A DNA stretch of 64,000 bases from Nitrosomaritimum sp049414205 (GCA_049414205.1 JBMSGE010000001.1:1-64000); one strand, 5' to 3'. Shown: positions 26,478 through 35,584, numbered from the stretch's first letter. The notes: a model not told the origin generated them from the letters alone. A program made the numbers and translations.

Positions 26478-27644
26478 ATGACTAATAATTTTCTGTTTAC
26501 ATCAGAGTCAGTAACAGAAGGACATCCTGATAAAATATGTGACCAAATTTCAGACGCATTTTTAGATGAATATCTAAGACAAGATCCAGACTCAAGGGTT
26601 GCTGTTGAGACACTTGTTACTACTGATTTTGTAGCTGTCGTCGGTGAGGTAACCTCAAAGGCAAATTTTGAAAAATCAGCCCAAGAGCAATTAGTAAGAA
26701 AAACTATCAGAGAAATTGGATATGACAATAAAGATTTGATGTTCGATACTGAATCCTGTGAAGTAAATCTTAGACTTCATGCTCAAAGTCCAGATATCAG
26801 TCAAGGAGTCACTGCAACTGCAGAAAAAGAGCAAGGAGCAGGAGATCAGGGATTAATGTTTGGATTTGCAACCAATGAAACTGATGAATTAATGCCAATG
26901 CCAATTTTACTTTCTCAAAAACTTGCTCAACAATTAGCAAAAGTCAGAAAGGATAATACTTTATCATGGGTCAGACCTGATGGAAAGACACAGGTTTCTG
27001 TAAGATATGAAAACAACAAACCCACCAAGATTGAGACAATTGTAGTTTCCACACAACATGCTCCTGAAATTTCTCAAGAAGAAATAACAAAAGAAATGGT
27101 AGATAAAGTAATCAAACCAGTTTTAGGTGATCTTTGGAATGACAATATTGTGATTCATGTAAATCCAACAGGTAAATTCGTTATTGGAGGTCCACATGGA
27201 GATGCAGGTCTAACAGGTAGAAAGATAATTGTTGATACTTATGGTGGATTTGGAAGACATGGTGGAGGAGCTTTTTCAGGAAAGGATCCTTCAAAGGTTG
27301 ATAGATCAGCATGTTACATGTGTAGATATATTGCAAAAAATATTGTGGCGGCAGAATTAGCAGAAAGATGTGAAGTTCAGCTTGCCTATGCAATAGGAGT
27401 TGCTGAGCCTGTTTCACTATACGTAAACACTTTTGGAACAAATAAAATTCCAGAGGAAAAAATAGAAGAACTGGTTAGGAAAAATTTTGATATGAAGCCT
27501 TCTGGAATAATATCTACTTTGGATTTGAAGAGACCAATTTACAAAAAAACTGCCGCGTATGGACATTTTGGAAGAAATGAACCAGAATTTAATTGGGAAA
27601 AAACGGATAAAGCAGATTCATTGAAGCAATCTTCCGGACTTTAA
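26478..27644 (+). CDS. metK: S-adenosylmethionine synthetase, bacterial/eukaryotic type
   Basis: Makes SAM from methionine and ATP, 388 residues from ATG 26478 (a GTG at 26469 is also open). The classic MetK signatures are present: TSESVTEGHPDKICDQISDA at the N-terminus, GAGDQGLMFGFA in the middle, and GGAFSGKDPSKVDRSA with the P-loop-like region. Most archaea use a very different AdoMet synthetase, so this is the bacterial/eukaryotic family and a probable ancient transfer. SAM is needed by the nearby cobalamin methyltransferases. Its 3' end overlaps the convergent epimerase-like gene by 27 bases. Confidence 0.97.
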   Translation: MTNNFLFTSESVTEGHPDKICDQISDAFLDEYLRQDPDSRVAVETLVTTDFVAVVGEVTSKANFEKSAQEQLVRKTIREIGYDNKDLMFDTESCEVNLRLHAQSPDISQGVTATAEKEQGAGDQGLMFGFATNETDELMPMPILLSQKLAQQLAKVRKDNTLSWVRPDGKTQVSVRYENNKPTKIETIVVSTQHAPEISQEEITKEMVDKVIKPVLGDLWNDNIVIHVNPTGKFVIGGPHGDAGLTGRKIIVDTYGGFGRHGGGAFSGKDPSKVDRSACYMCRYIAKNIVAAELAERCEVQLAYAIGVAEPVSLYVNTFGTNKIPEEKIEELVRKNFDMKPSGIISTLDLKRPIYKKTAAYGHFGRNEPEFNWEKTDKADSLKQSSGL

Positions 27645-28487
27645 TAATTCACGGATAGACTCAAAGGGAATTTTTGAAATTTTACTTAATTTTTTATGAT
27701 TTCCTTTAAAATCACCAATCAAAAGATTAAGATCATCTACAGAAAGTTTACTTTGAGGGTTGTTTATCGCGTCATTGTAACAAATTTCTAAATCTAGTTT
27801 TTTGATTTTAATTTTATTCATTGAAAAAAGTTTTACATACTCTTGAAAAGGGAATGATTCTGAACCTACCAGATCTAATGTTTTTTTTCTAAATTTATTA
27901 TCTAGTAAAGATTTTGCAATTACTTTTGAAACATCATTAATGTAAATTGGTTGAATTGAGTAATTACCGCTACCAGGAATTTCGATTTCTTTGGTCTTGA
28001 TTTGGTTTTTTAGATATTTTGTTAGTAAATCATCTTTGCCTACAATATAAGATGGTCTAAAGATGGTATAGTTCAAACCAGATTCAATTATTTGTTGTTC
28101 GGCACGGTATTTTGAAATAAAATATCCAAGAGAAGTAGTTTTGGATACTCCAAGACCGCTAGTGAAAATGATTTTTTTTATGTGGGCTTTTTTACATAAA
28201 TTAATAATTTTTTTAGTAAATCCAAGATTTATGGAATTATAGTCATTTTTTATAGATTGTTTTCCGATTCCAACTAAATGAATTAAGGCATAGGAATTTT
28301 TTATTTTTGGAAGAATATTTTTTGCTTCATAATTAGAAGAAATAATTTTGGTTTCATTTTTCAATTTTTGAAAATTTTTTCGAGATACAGAAATTAGATT
28401 AAATTCATTTTGTGAGAGATGTTTTCTTACATTTTTAGCAACAAATCCGCTTGCTCCGGTCACCACTACTTGAATATTTTTTGACAT
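27618..28487 (-). CDS. NAD(P)-binding epimerase/NmrA-like (NDUFA9-type) protein
   Basis: Atypical short-chain dehydrogenase, 289 residues from ATG 28487. The nucleotide-binding motif VVTGASGFVAKNV (TGxxGxxG) is at the N-terminus; YFISKYRAEQQI contains the YxxxK-like region, and FRPSYIVG follows. The family includes complex I accessory NDUFA9 and sugar epimerases. The substrate is unknown. The palindromic TATA element at 28511 serves this gene and probably cbiD on the other strand. An upstream TTG at 28493 is less likely than the ATG. Confidence 0.82.
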   Translation of the reverse strand: MSKNIQVVVTGASGFVAKNVRKHLSQNEFNLISVSRKNFQKLKNETKIISSNYEAKNILPKIKNSYALIHLVGIGKQSIKNDYNSINLGFTKKIINLCKKAHIKKIIFTSGLGVSKTTSLGYFISKYRAEQQIIESGLNYTIFRPSYIVGKDDLLTKYLKNQIKTKEIEIPGSGNYSIQPIYINDVSKVIAKSLLDNKFRKKTLDLVGSESFPFQEYVKLFSMNKIKIKKLDLEICYNDAINNPQSKLSVDDLNLLIGDFKGNHKKLSKISKIPFESIRELLKSGRLLQ

Positions 28488-28510
28488 ATCCAATACTTTG
28501 TAATTTTAAT

Positions 28511-28520
28511 TTTAAATATA
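28511..28520. promoter_or_regulatory. Shared bidirectional TATA element (epimerase-like gene / cbiD)
   Basis: TTTAAATATA reads as a TATA box on both strands (TATATTTAAA on minus). It is centred 28 bases from the minus-strand ATG at 28487, a leaderless fit, and would give cbiD a leader of about 20 bases. No other good box lies between the two genes. Confidence 0.45.
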
Positions 28521-28561
28521 TTCTAAGAAAATCGAACAAGAGTTAATACATCAAAATAGGC

Positions 28562-29656
28562 ATGATTATCGTGGAAAAGGCAGATAAAAAAAATTTAAAG
28601 ACGGGATTCACAACTGGAACCTCTGCTACTGCTGCAGCAATAGCTGCAGTTCAATCCATAATAGAACAAAAAGTAATTGATATTGTAGAGGTTAAGCTTC
28701 CTAAAGGTAAATTTATCAAAATCCCTATTCACATATGTAAATTTGAAAAAGAAAAAGCTCATTGTTCAGTGATCAAAGATGGTGGTGATGATCCTGATGT
28801 AACTCATGGAGCTGAAATTATAGTTGATTTGTCGTTTACAGATAAACAAAATCAAATTGAAATTGATGGTGGTGAAGGTGTGGGAATTGTAACAAAACCT
28901 GGCCTAGGTCTAGAAATTAACAAACCTGCAATTAATCCAGTTCCCAAAAAAATGATCAATGAGAATTTAGAGGATATAGCAAGGGATTTGCTGCAGAAAC
29001 ATGGTCTAAAAGTTGTAATTTCCGTACCAAAGGGAAAAGAACTAGGTCCAAAAACAGACAATCCACGGATTGGTATAATGAATGGAATTTCAATTTTAGG
29101 GACCAGTGGTATTGTAATACCATTTTCTACTGCGTCATATGCAGCATCAATTAGGCAAAATCTGGATGTTGCAATTGCCATGGGAAATGAATCAGTTGTT
29201 CTAACTACTGGTGGTAGAAGTGAGGATTTTGCAAGAAAAATTATAGATTTACCCGATCATTGTTTTGTCCAAATGGGTGACTTTTCGGGGTATACCATGC
29301 AGCAATGCTCGAAAAAAAATATCAAAAAAGCATACATTGTTGGGTTCATTGGAAAGTTAGCAAAAATGGCTGCAGGAGTAAAGCAAACTCATGTAAAAGG
29401 ATCTAAAGTTGATATGAAATTCTTGTCAGAGTTGGCCCGAAATTGCGGAGCAAATGAAGAAATAATTCAAAAAATCATGAATGCCAATACAGCAAGACAT
29501 GTGTCAGAGATAATAAAAGAAAGCAACCTTGAGGGATTTTTTGAGCAAATTTGTAATGAAACCCATAAACACATGGAAAAGCATTCAGAAAAGAAGGTAT
29601 CCTTAGAAGTAATTCTGTTTGATTTTGATGGTAATATCTTAGCCAAAAAATCATAG
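28562..29656 (+). CDS. cbiD: Cobalt-precorrin-5B (C1)-methyltransferase CbiD
   Basis: C1 methylation step of the early-cobalt (anaerobic-type) cobalamin pathway, 364 residues. The family start LKTGFTTGTSATAAAIAA is clear, then VIKDGGDDPDVTHGAEI and GIVTKPGLGLEI. Full length. First gene of the run cbiD-cbiG-cbiX-cbiC. It works directly after CbiG, which opens the ring and releases acetaldehyde. It is the marker of the cobalt-early route. Confidence 0.95.
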   Translation: MIIVEKADKKNLKTGFTTGTSATAAAIAAVQSIIEQKVIDIVEVKLPKGKFIKIPIHICKFEKEKAHCSVIKDGGDDPDVTHGAEIIVDLSFTDKQNQIEIDGGEGVGIVTKPGLGLEINKPAINPVPKKMINENLEDIARDLLQKHGLKVVISVPKGKELGPKTDNPRIGIMNGISILGTSGIVIPFSTASYAASIRQNLDVAIAMGNESVVLTTGGRSEDFARKIIDLPDHCFVQMGDFSGYTMQQCSKKNIKKAYIVGFIGKLAKMAAGVKQTHVKGSKVDMKFLSELARNCGANEEIIQKIMNANTARHVSEIIKESNLEGFFEQICNETHKHMEKHSEKKVSLEVILFDFDGNILAKKS

Positions 29657-29693
29657 TAGTAAGGTATTTTATTAATTTTAGAAGTTTCTGAGT

Positions 29694-30743
29694 GTGGAAA
29701 AGGTTTCAATTTTAGCAATTACTAAAAATGGTTTAGAGATTGGAAGCAAATTAAAAGAAATTTTTCCTGATTGGGATGTTTATGCTCCTTCAAAATTTAC
29801 CAATAATGAGAAATTTCAGTGGTATTCAGAATCAACTTCAAATAAAATAGTTGAATTATTTCAAAACAATACAGCATTAATTTGCTTATTTTCCTTGGGA
29901 GCTGTAATACGATTAATTGCACCATTTTTGAAAGATAAAAAAACTGATCCTGCAGTATTAGTTATTGATGACAAAGCTAATTTTGTTATTAGTGTCTTAT
30001 CAGGTCACTTAGGAGGAGCAAATGAATTAGCACAAACAATTGCTAAGAAATTAAATGCCACACCAGTAATTACTACAGCTGCAGATGTAAACAAAACCAT
30101 TGCGGTGGATCTATTAGGAAGAGAACTGGGATGGAAAATTGAAGATGATTCCACAGTTACAAAAATTAGTGCTCACATGGTTAATGAAGAAAAGATTGGG
30201 GTTTATCAAGAAGCAGGCAAAACAAATTGGAATAAAGAGATACCATCCAATGTGAAGGTTTACAATAACATTGAAGATTTGAAAAATTCCGATTCCAAAG
30301 GATATCTGATAATTTCAGACAAAGTGATTGAAAATGAATTATTGTCTAATTCAGTAATTTATCGTCCACCTTCTTTGGTCATAGGGATCGGATTGCATTG
30401 GGACACCTCAAAGCAGACTATCAAAAATGGCATCACTGACTGTTTGCAAAAATTTCAACTGAGCCAAAACTCCATTGCAAAGCTTACTTCGATAAAAAAA
30501 CCAAAGGATGTTGAAGGATTAATAGAAGTAGGAAAAGAAATGGGAATTCCAGTTGAATATGTAGATAGAGAGGAATTGGCAGAAATCACGGCTCCAAATC
30601 CTTCAGAGACAGTAAAATCCTTTGAAGGGACTTCTAGTGTTTCTGAAGCTGCCGCAATTAAGGTTTCAAGAGGGAAGTTAATTGTGGAAAAACAGAAATT
30701 CCCTCCTAATTTGACAATAGCTATAGCGAGGATTATGGAATGA
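29694..30743 (+). CDS. cbiG: Cobalt-precorrin-5A hydrolase CbiG
   Basis: Opens the delta-lactone of cobalt-precorrin-5A and releases acetaldehyde, the ring contraction step. 349 residues: the N-terminal domain (LICLFSLGAVIRLIAPFL, VISVLSGHLGGANELA, TAADVNKTIAVDLLG) and the C-terminal CbiG domain (PPSLVIGIGLHWDTS, VSEAAAI). The start is GTG 29694. The stop overlaps the cbiX start as ATGA, so translation is coupled. Confidence 0.95.
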   Translation: MEKVSILAITKNGLEIGSKLKEIFPDWDVYAPSKFTNNEKFQWYSESTSNKIVELFQNNTALICLFSLGAVIRLIAPFLKDKKTDPAVLVIDDKANFVISVLSGHLGGANELAQTIAKKLNATPVITTAADVNKTIAVDLLGRELGWKIEDDSTVTKISAHMVNEEKIGVYQEAGKTNWNKEIPSNVKVYNNIEDLKNSDSKGYLIISDKVIENELLSNSVIYRPPSLVIGIGLHWDTSKQTIKNGITDCLQKFQLSQNSIAKLTSIKKPKDVEGLIEVGKEMGIPVEYVDREELAEITAPNPSETVKSFEGTSSVSEAAAIKVSRGKLIVEKQKFPPNLTIAIARIME

Positions 30744-31492
30744 AACGTGGATTATTACTAATTGATAGAGGAAGTCGAGAAAGGGAGGCTTCAGAAGAAT
30801 TGGAGGAAATTTGTAAGAGAGTTAAGGCAAAGGGGGAGTATAATTTTACAGATTACTGTTTTCTCGAGGTAGAGCCTCCATTCATTGAAGATGGAATTGA
30901 AAGGGTGTTAAAACAAGATATTGAATCTCTTACGATAGTGCCATACTTTCTTTATCCAGGTAAAAAAGTCAAATTAGCCGTTTCAGATGTAATGAAATTT
31001 CAAAAAGATACCAATGTAAAATTTGTTGTTACAAAACCAATGAGTATGCATAAAACTTTGGTTGACCTTGTTGATAACAGAATTTCTGCATCTTTGAAAG
31101 ACAATGATATTTCGACTTCATCAAAGAATGTAGATGTTTTAGTAATTGGGCATGGAAGCAAAGATCCAAATGCACAGATCTCCTTAAATTATGTTGTAGA
31201 TGGATTAAAAGAAAAATATAGAAATGTAAGTAGATGTTTTCTTGAGATAGAACAACCTGATATTTTCGAGGGAATAAAAAATTGTGAACAAAATAACCCA
31301 GAAGTTCTTGTAATTGTTTTTTATTTTTTACATGAGGGAGCTCATGTGAAAACTGATATCAATAATGATCTAAAACCTGCTCTTGAAAAATCAAATTTGA
31401 ACAAAGTATGTATTACTAAACATTTAGGAACAGATGAAAAGATGATCGATTTGATTGTTGAACGAGCAAAAGAGGTAGAAAATGCAAACTGA
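30740..31492 (+). CDS. cbiX: Sirohydrochlorin cobaltochelatase CbiX, two-domain form
   Basis: Inserts cobalt into sirohydrochlorin, the entry to the cobalt-early pathway. 250 residues in two CbiX domains. The C-terminal half keeps the metal-handling histidines (VIGHGSKDP and LHEGAHVKTDI). In the N-terminal half the equivalent sites read LIDRGSRE and YPGKKVKL, so both histidines are lost and that half is probably structural. It overlaps cbiG by four bases and cbiC by eleven. Confidence 0.92.
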   Translation: MKRGLLLIDRGSREREASEELEEICKRVKAKGEYNFTDYCFLEVEPPFIEDGIERVLKQDIESLTIVPYFLYPGKKVKLAVSDVMKFQKDTNVKFVVTKPMSMHKTLVDLVDNRISASLKDNDISTSSKNVDVLVIGHGSKDPNAQISLNYVVDGLKEKYRNVSRCFLEIEQPDIFEGIKNCEQNNPEVLVIVFYFLHEGAHVKTDINNDLKPALEKSNLNKVCITKHLGTDEKMIDLIVERAKEVENAN

Positions 31493-32123
31493 AAAAGGTC
31501 AATCTATTGAAGATGCAAGTATGGTAATGATTGAAAATGAAATTGGAGATCATAATTATAATAAAAAAGAATGGCCTATCGTAAGAAGAATTATTCATTC
31601 TACTGCCGATTTTGATTTTGCCGATAAAAATAGAATAATATTTTCAAAAAATGCAATTGAAAGTGGAATCAACGCTCTAAAAAATGGGTGCAGCATAGTT
31701 GTTGATGTTAATGGCGTTTTGGGAGGACTAAACAAACAGAATCCAAAAGATTTTGGAAATAATGTAATTTGTAACATTTCTTCTCCTGAAATTATGGAAT
31801 TAGCCAAAAAACAAGGAAAAACGAGATCTCAGGTTTCCATGAGGTATGCATCTTCTGAAATTGATGGTGGGATTGTGGCCATAGGAAATGCCCCAACTGC
31901 CCTTTTAGAGGTAATTAGCATGGTAAAGGAGGGTTTGGTCAAACCTGCACTAATCATAGGCATTCCTGTTGGGTTTATTTGTGCTCCAGAATCCAAAGAG
32001 GAACTTTCCAAACTTACTGATGCTCCGTTTATCACCAATTTCGGGAGAAAAGGAGGGAGTTCCTCAGCATCGGCAATAATTAATGCCCTCTATAAACTTC
32101 TGAGAGCAGATTTAGCTTCTTGA
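31482..32123 (+). CDS. cbiC: Cobalt-precorrin-8 methylmutase CbiC
   Basis: Moves the methyl group from C11 to C12 to give cobyrinate, 213 residues. Recognised by IVRRIIHSTADFDFAD with the catalytic His, then GGIVAIGNAPTALLEV and GFICAPESKEEL (usual GFV.A.ESKE). Its N-terminus is about 20 residues longer than the core family. It overlaps the end of cbiX by eleven bases. The 3' end overlaps the convergent cbiA by twelve bases. Confidence 0.95.
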   Translation: MQTEKGQSIEDASMVMIENEIGDHNYNKKEWPIVRRIIHSTADFDFADKNRIIFSKNAIESGINALKNGCSIVVDVNGVLGGLNKQNPKDFGNNVICNISSPEIMELAKKQGKTRSQVSMRYASSEIDGGIVAIGNAPTALLEVISMVKEGLVKPALIIGIPVGFICAPESKEELSKLTDAPFITNFGRKGGSSSASAIINALYKLLRADLAS

Positions 32124-33467
32124 TGTTTTAATACAACTTTTTACAAAGTTTTTTGCATAATCTGAGCCATCAATGTACAGATGTCCATATGAGGCCAAAG
32201 TATTGTACTCCATCATACCATCGAGGTGATTTTTGATTCCTTCTCCAATTTTAAGTTCGTAGGAAAATTTTGAATCAGAAGAAACTGATTCTAATTTGGA
32301 GTAATGAAATTCATGTCCTTGAAAAACATGTTTTTTATTTGACAAGATGTTAGATTTTGTCATTTTACCTTTCGTGTAATTTAATTTCATTTTTTTACTC
32401 ATTTTTGTTTCTGCATCAAAAATTCCCACCATTTTATTTGATTTTTTACCATAATCTATGGATTTTGTAAGATACATCAAACCTCCACATTCTGCGTAAA
32501 TTGGATAATTATTCTCTGAAAATTGTTTAATTTTTTTTCTCATAGTATGATTCTTTTCTAGGGTATTTCCAAGAATTTCAGGAAACCCACCACCGATGTA
32601 AAGTCCATCACAATTTGGTAATTTTTTATCATTAATAGGACTAAAGAAAATAATTTTTGCCCCCTCTCTTTTTAATGACTCTAAATTATCACGATAATAG
32701 AAATTGAAGGAACTATCCAAAGCTACTCCAATAGTTGTTTTTGCTTTCTTGTAGAACTTTCTAACTGGAGATTTTAATTCTGACGATGTTTGAATTATTT
32801 CTATTATTTTTTCAACATCTAAAGAATCAGCTATGGTTCTAGAGGTATTTTTTATTTTTTGTAATAAAGTAGAGTCTTCGATTGTAGGAATTAATCCTAA
32901 ATGTCTTGACTGCAAATCAATTTGTGGATTTTTAGGAATTACTCCGATTATTGGTAATTTCGTATTTTTTAGTGCCTCCCTACATAGAATTTCGTGTTTT
33001 TTACTACCAATTTTATTTAGAATAATACCTTTAATGCGTGAATTGGTATGAAATTTTAAAAATCCTAGAGCAGTGGCGGCAATTGATCTTGCAGTTTTAC
33101 TAGCATCCAGAATTAAAATGACTGGAGATTTTGTGATTTGAGATACATGGTGGGTGCTGGCATAATTAGTATCTCCTCGAAAACCATCATAATATCCCAT
33201 AACTCCTTCTATGATTGAAATGTCTGATTTGGAATTTGTGACAAAACTTTCTAGTAGTTGATTTTTCCCCATTAACCAGACATCTAAATTATAAACATCT
33301 TTTTTTGAAATTGCGCTTAGATAGCTTGGATCAATATAATCTGGTCCAACTTTGAAGGGTTGAACTGAAAATCCATTTTTTTGTAAGGAGTGAATGATTG
33401 CACAAGTTATCGATGTTTTTCCAACTCCGCTTGTTGCGCCTGCTAAAACTAATCTTGGAATTTTCAA
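32112..33467 (-). CDS. cbiA: Cobyrinic acid a,c-diamide synthase CbiA
   Basis: ATP- and glutamine-dependent amidation of the a and c side chains, 451 residues from TTG 33467. It has Walker A AGATSGVGKTS at the N-terminus, an NTP-binding domain with VGPDYIDPSYLS, and a C-terminal class I glutamine amidotransferase domain with YAECGGLMYL holding the catalytic Cys. The frame also allows TTG 33482, but the TATA element centred at 33496 puts the transcript start near 33470, favouring 33467 (protein start KIPRLVLAG). It is convergent with cbiC and divergent from cobO. Confidence 0.95.
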   Translation of the reverse strand: MKIPRLVLAGATSGVGKTSITCAIIHSLQKNGFSVQPFKVGPDYIDPSYLSAISKKDVYNLDVWLMGKNQLLESFVTNSKSDISIIEGVMGYYDGFRGDTNYASTHHVSQITKSPVILILDASKTARSIAATALGFLKFHTNSRIKGIILNKIGSKKHEILCREALKNTKLPIIGVIPKNPQIDLQSRHLGLIPTIEDSTLLQKIKNTSRTIADSLDVEKIIEIIQTSSELKSPVRKFYKKAKTTIGVALDSSFNFYYRDNLESLKREGAKIIFFSPINDKKLPNCDGLYIGGGFPEILGNTLEKNHTMRKKIKQFSENNYPIYAECGGLMYLTKSIDYGKKSNKMVGIFDAETKMSKKMKLNYTKGKMTKSNILSNKKHVFQGHEFHYSKLESVSSDSKFSYELKIGEGIKNHLDGMMEYNTLASYGHLYIDGSDYAKNFVKSCIKTSRS

Positions 33468-33492
33468 TTCGAATGTGTACAATTGATTTTTT

Positions 33493-33500
33493 ATTTAAAT
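33493..33500. promoter_or_regulatory. Palindromic TATA element between cbiA and cobO
   Basis: ATTTAAAT is a perfect palindrome and the only good TATA box in the gap between the two divergent cobalamin genes. It is centred about 29 bases from the cbiA TTG at 33467 and 55 bases before the cobO ATG at 33552, so one element may fire both genes. Confidence 0.45.
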
Positions 33501-33551
33501 GATCCAATAAATGATCTGAATGTTTTTACTCTCAAAAGTAAAGATCACAGT

Positions 33552-34085
33552 ATGGCTGAGCAAGGACTAACTATTATCTACACTGGAAAAGGTAAGGGAA
33601 AGACAACCGCTGCTTTAGGAATTGCCTTAAGGGCTGCTGGTTATGAAAAAAAAATATGCATGATTCAGTTCATTAAAGGTTCATGGCATTATGGGGAAAT
33701 GATTTCATCAAAAAAACTAGAACCTGATTTTGAAATGATAGCTGTTGGAAAAGGATTTGTAGGAATAATAGATGACAAGGATCCTAAAGAAGAACATGAA
33801 AAAATTGCCAAGGAAGCAATAAAAATATGCTCAAAAAAAATCCAATCTGGAAATTATGACATTGTAATTCTAGATGAGATAAATTATGCTGTAAATTTAG
33901 GTTTGATAGAGCTTGAAGATGTTCAAAAATTAATCGAGTCTAAACCACCTGAGTTAGATATTATTCTGACTGGAAATTATGCTAAAGAGGAATTAATTGA
34001 GATGGCAGATTTAGTTACTGAGATGAAGGAGATTAAACATCCATTTCAGAAAGGAAAAAAGGCAAAAAAAGGAATTGATTTCTAA
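33552..34085 (+). CDS. cobO: Cob(I)alamin adenosyltransferase, CobA/CobO/BtuR type
   Basis: Attaches the adenosyl group of ATP to cob(I)alamin or cobyrinate diamide, 177 residues from ATG 33552. It begins AEQGLTIIYTGKGKGKTTAALG with the family's P-loop, then FIKGSWHYGE and VILDEINYAVNLG (Walker B region), with a Lys-rich tail. The open frame reaches back to 33483, but those residues are not family-like. It shares a palindromic TATA element with cbiA. Confidence 0.94.
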   Translation: MAEQGLTIIYTGKGKGKTTAALGIALRAAGYEKKICMIQFIKGSWHYGEMISSKKLEPDFEMIAVGKGFVGIIDDKDPKEEHEKIAKEAIKICSKKIQSGNYDIVILDEINYAVNLGLIELEDVQKLIESKPPELDIILTGNYAKEELIEMADLVTEMKEIKHPFQKGKKAKKGIDF

Positions 34086-34125
34086 CTAGCAACATTAAAT
34101 TACGCACAGTTTAGTCTTAGAAGAA

Positions 34126-34923
34126 ATGTCCACAGAAATTCAAGAGATGCCAGAACAAGGAGAAATTGTTCTTGCAACTGTTACAAAAGTAATGGATCAT
34201 GGGGCATACGTAACATTAGATGAATATGATGGAATCCAAGGATTTTTACATATTTCAGAAATTGCTCCAGGATGGATTAGATCAATTACTAGATTTGTTA
34301 AAGAAAATGAAAAAAAGGTACTGCTTGTAAAAAAAGTGAATGCAAGTAGAGGAGACATTGATCTTTCGCTAAAACAAGTATCAAAAGATCAAAAAAAGCA
34401 CAAACTAAAAGAAGTGAAAAAATTTGAAAAAGGAAAAACATTATTAAAAAATGTTCAAGATAAGGCAAAACTATCAGATAAAGAAATTGAAAAATTAGAA
34501 GATGATATCTATTCAAATTTTGATTCAGTATACGATGCTTTTATTGAGATTGGAAGAAATGGAATAAGTTCTGTAAAAAATCTAAAACTTGCTAAAAAAA
34601 CAGCTAATGCTATTGAAGAAATTTGTTCTAAAATCAAACTGCCATCTGTTGAAATACGAGGAGTTATGGAAATAACAAACAACAAATCGGATGGAATAGA
34701 GATTATTAAAAAAACTCTTCTAGATGTTTTGAAAAAAGATTCTTCTATGGATATTATCTATTTAGGAGCTCCAAAATATCGATTATCTGTAACTGCAGAA
34801 GATTTCAAGTCTGCAGAAAAAAAATTGAAACCAATAATCCTTGAGGTCCAACAAAGTATTGAAAAAAAGAAAGGACAATTCAATTTTACACGAGAAGAAT
34901 CTAAAAAAACTCGAGAGAACTAA
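34126..34923 (+). CDS. Translation initiation factor aIF2 alpha
   Basis: Alpha subunit of the factor that brings Met-tRNAi to the small ribosomal subunit, 265 residues. N-terminal S1 domain (GEIVLATVTKVMDHGAYVTLDEY, GFLHISEIAPGWIRS), then the helical middle domain and the C-terminal alpha/beta domain. The typical archaeal partner Nop10 begins right after the stop. The gamma subunit is encoded at 35.9-37.2 kb on the other strand; the beta subunit is not in the window. Confidence 0.97.
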   Translation: MSTEIQEMPEQGEIVLATVTKVMDHGAYVTLDEYDGIQGFLHISEIAPGWIRSITRFVKENEKKVLLVKKVNASRGDIDLSLKQVSKDQKKHKLKEVKKFEKGKTLLKNVQDKAKLSDKEIEKLEDDIYSNFDSVYDAFIEIGRNGISSVKNLKLAKKTANAIEEICSKIKLPSVEIRGVMEITNNKSDGIEIIKKTLLDVLKKDSSMDIIYLGAPKYRLSVTAEDFKSAEKKLKPIILEVQQSIEKKKGQFNFTREESKKTREN

Positions 34924-34924
34924 T

Positions 34925-35083
34925 ATGAGATTTCAATTACGAAAATGTACAAAGTGTTTTCATTATACTCTTAAAGATAAATGTCCTAAATGTAAGGAAG
35001 ATACAATTTCTGCTCATCCAGCTAAATTTTCTCCTGATGACAAATATATGAAATACAGATTGGCCGAACGTTATAATCAATAA
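34925..35083 (+). CDS. nop10: Ribosome biogenesis protein Nop10
   Basis: Component of H/ACA RNPs that guide pseudouridylation of RNA, 52 residues. The zinc ribbon CTKCFHYTL with CPKC and the conserved tail HPAKFSPDDKY and YRLAERY identify it. Its ATG follows the aIF2 alpha stop by one base, the usual archaeal aIF2 alpha-Nop10 operon. Confidence 0.96.
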   Translation: MRFQLRKCTKCFHYTLKDKCPKCKEDTISAHPAKFSPDDKYMKYRLAERYNQ

Positions 35084-35098
35084 ATTAATTTTTTCAGA

Positions 35099-35545
35099 TT
35101 ATGGCGCGTATTTGCCTTCTAATTTAGCCTCAGACAACACATGACCTTTCATTGCTTCCTCTACTTGAGATTTCGTTGAGCCTTCATCGATATTCAGCAT
35201 TTCATCTAGTGCGTATAATTTGAAGATGTAAGTATGCTCTTTATCTGGTGGTGCAGGACCGCCATATGAAATCTCACCAAAATCTGTTTTTCCTTGAACT
35301 GAATCTGAAGGTACTGAATTTTCTTTTATTTCCGAATTACTTGGGTCGATGTTCCAAACAATCCAATGGACCCAAATTTTTCCTACCGCTCCCATTGCAT
35401 CTGGATCATCCATGATAAGGGCTAGTGATTTGGTCTCATTAGGTATTTCTTTGATTGAAATTGGGGGATTTATGTTGTCTTTTTTATAACCATATTTCCG
35501 TGGAATTTCACTTCCATTTTGAAATGCATTACTTTCGATTTTCAT
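35099..35545 (-). CDS. PEBP/YbhB-family (Raf kinase inhibitor-like) protein
   Basis: Phosphatidylethanolamine-binding fold, 148 residues. Family motifs: the ligand-pocket DDPDA followed by WVHWIVWNI, and GGPAPPDKEHTYIFKLYALD. No signal peptide, so cytoplasmic. The role of archaeal and bacterial members is unknown. It is convergent with nop10 after 15 bases. Confidence 0.92.
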   Translation of the reverse strand: MKIESNAFQNGSEIPRKYGYKKDNINPPISIKEIPNETKSLALIMDDPDAMGAVGKIWVHWIVWNIDPSNSEIKENSVPSDSVQGKTDFGEISYGGPAPPDKEHTYIFKLYALDEMLNIDEGSTKSQVEEAMKGHVLSEAKLEGKYAP

Positions 35546-35584
35546 TTGTGTTTTTTTAATTTGATTTGTTCCAGTTAAATTTTA

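Noticed and set aside
33483..33551. Extended N-terminus of cobO from TTG 33483
   Set aside because: It lies over the cbiA/cobO promoter, and the extra residues do not resemble the family, which starts at the AEQGLTIIYTGKGKGKT region.
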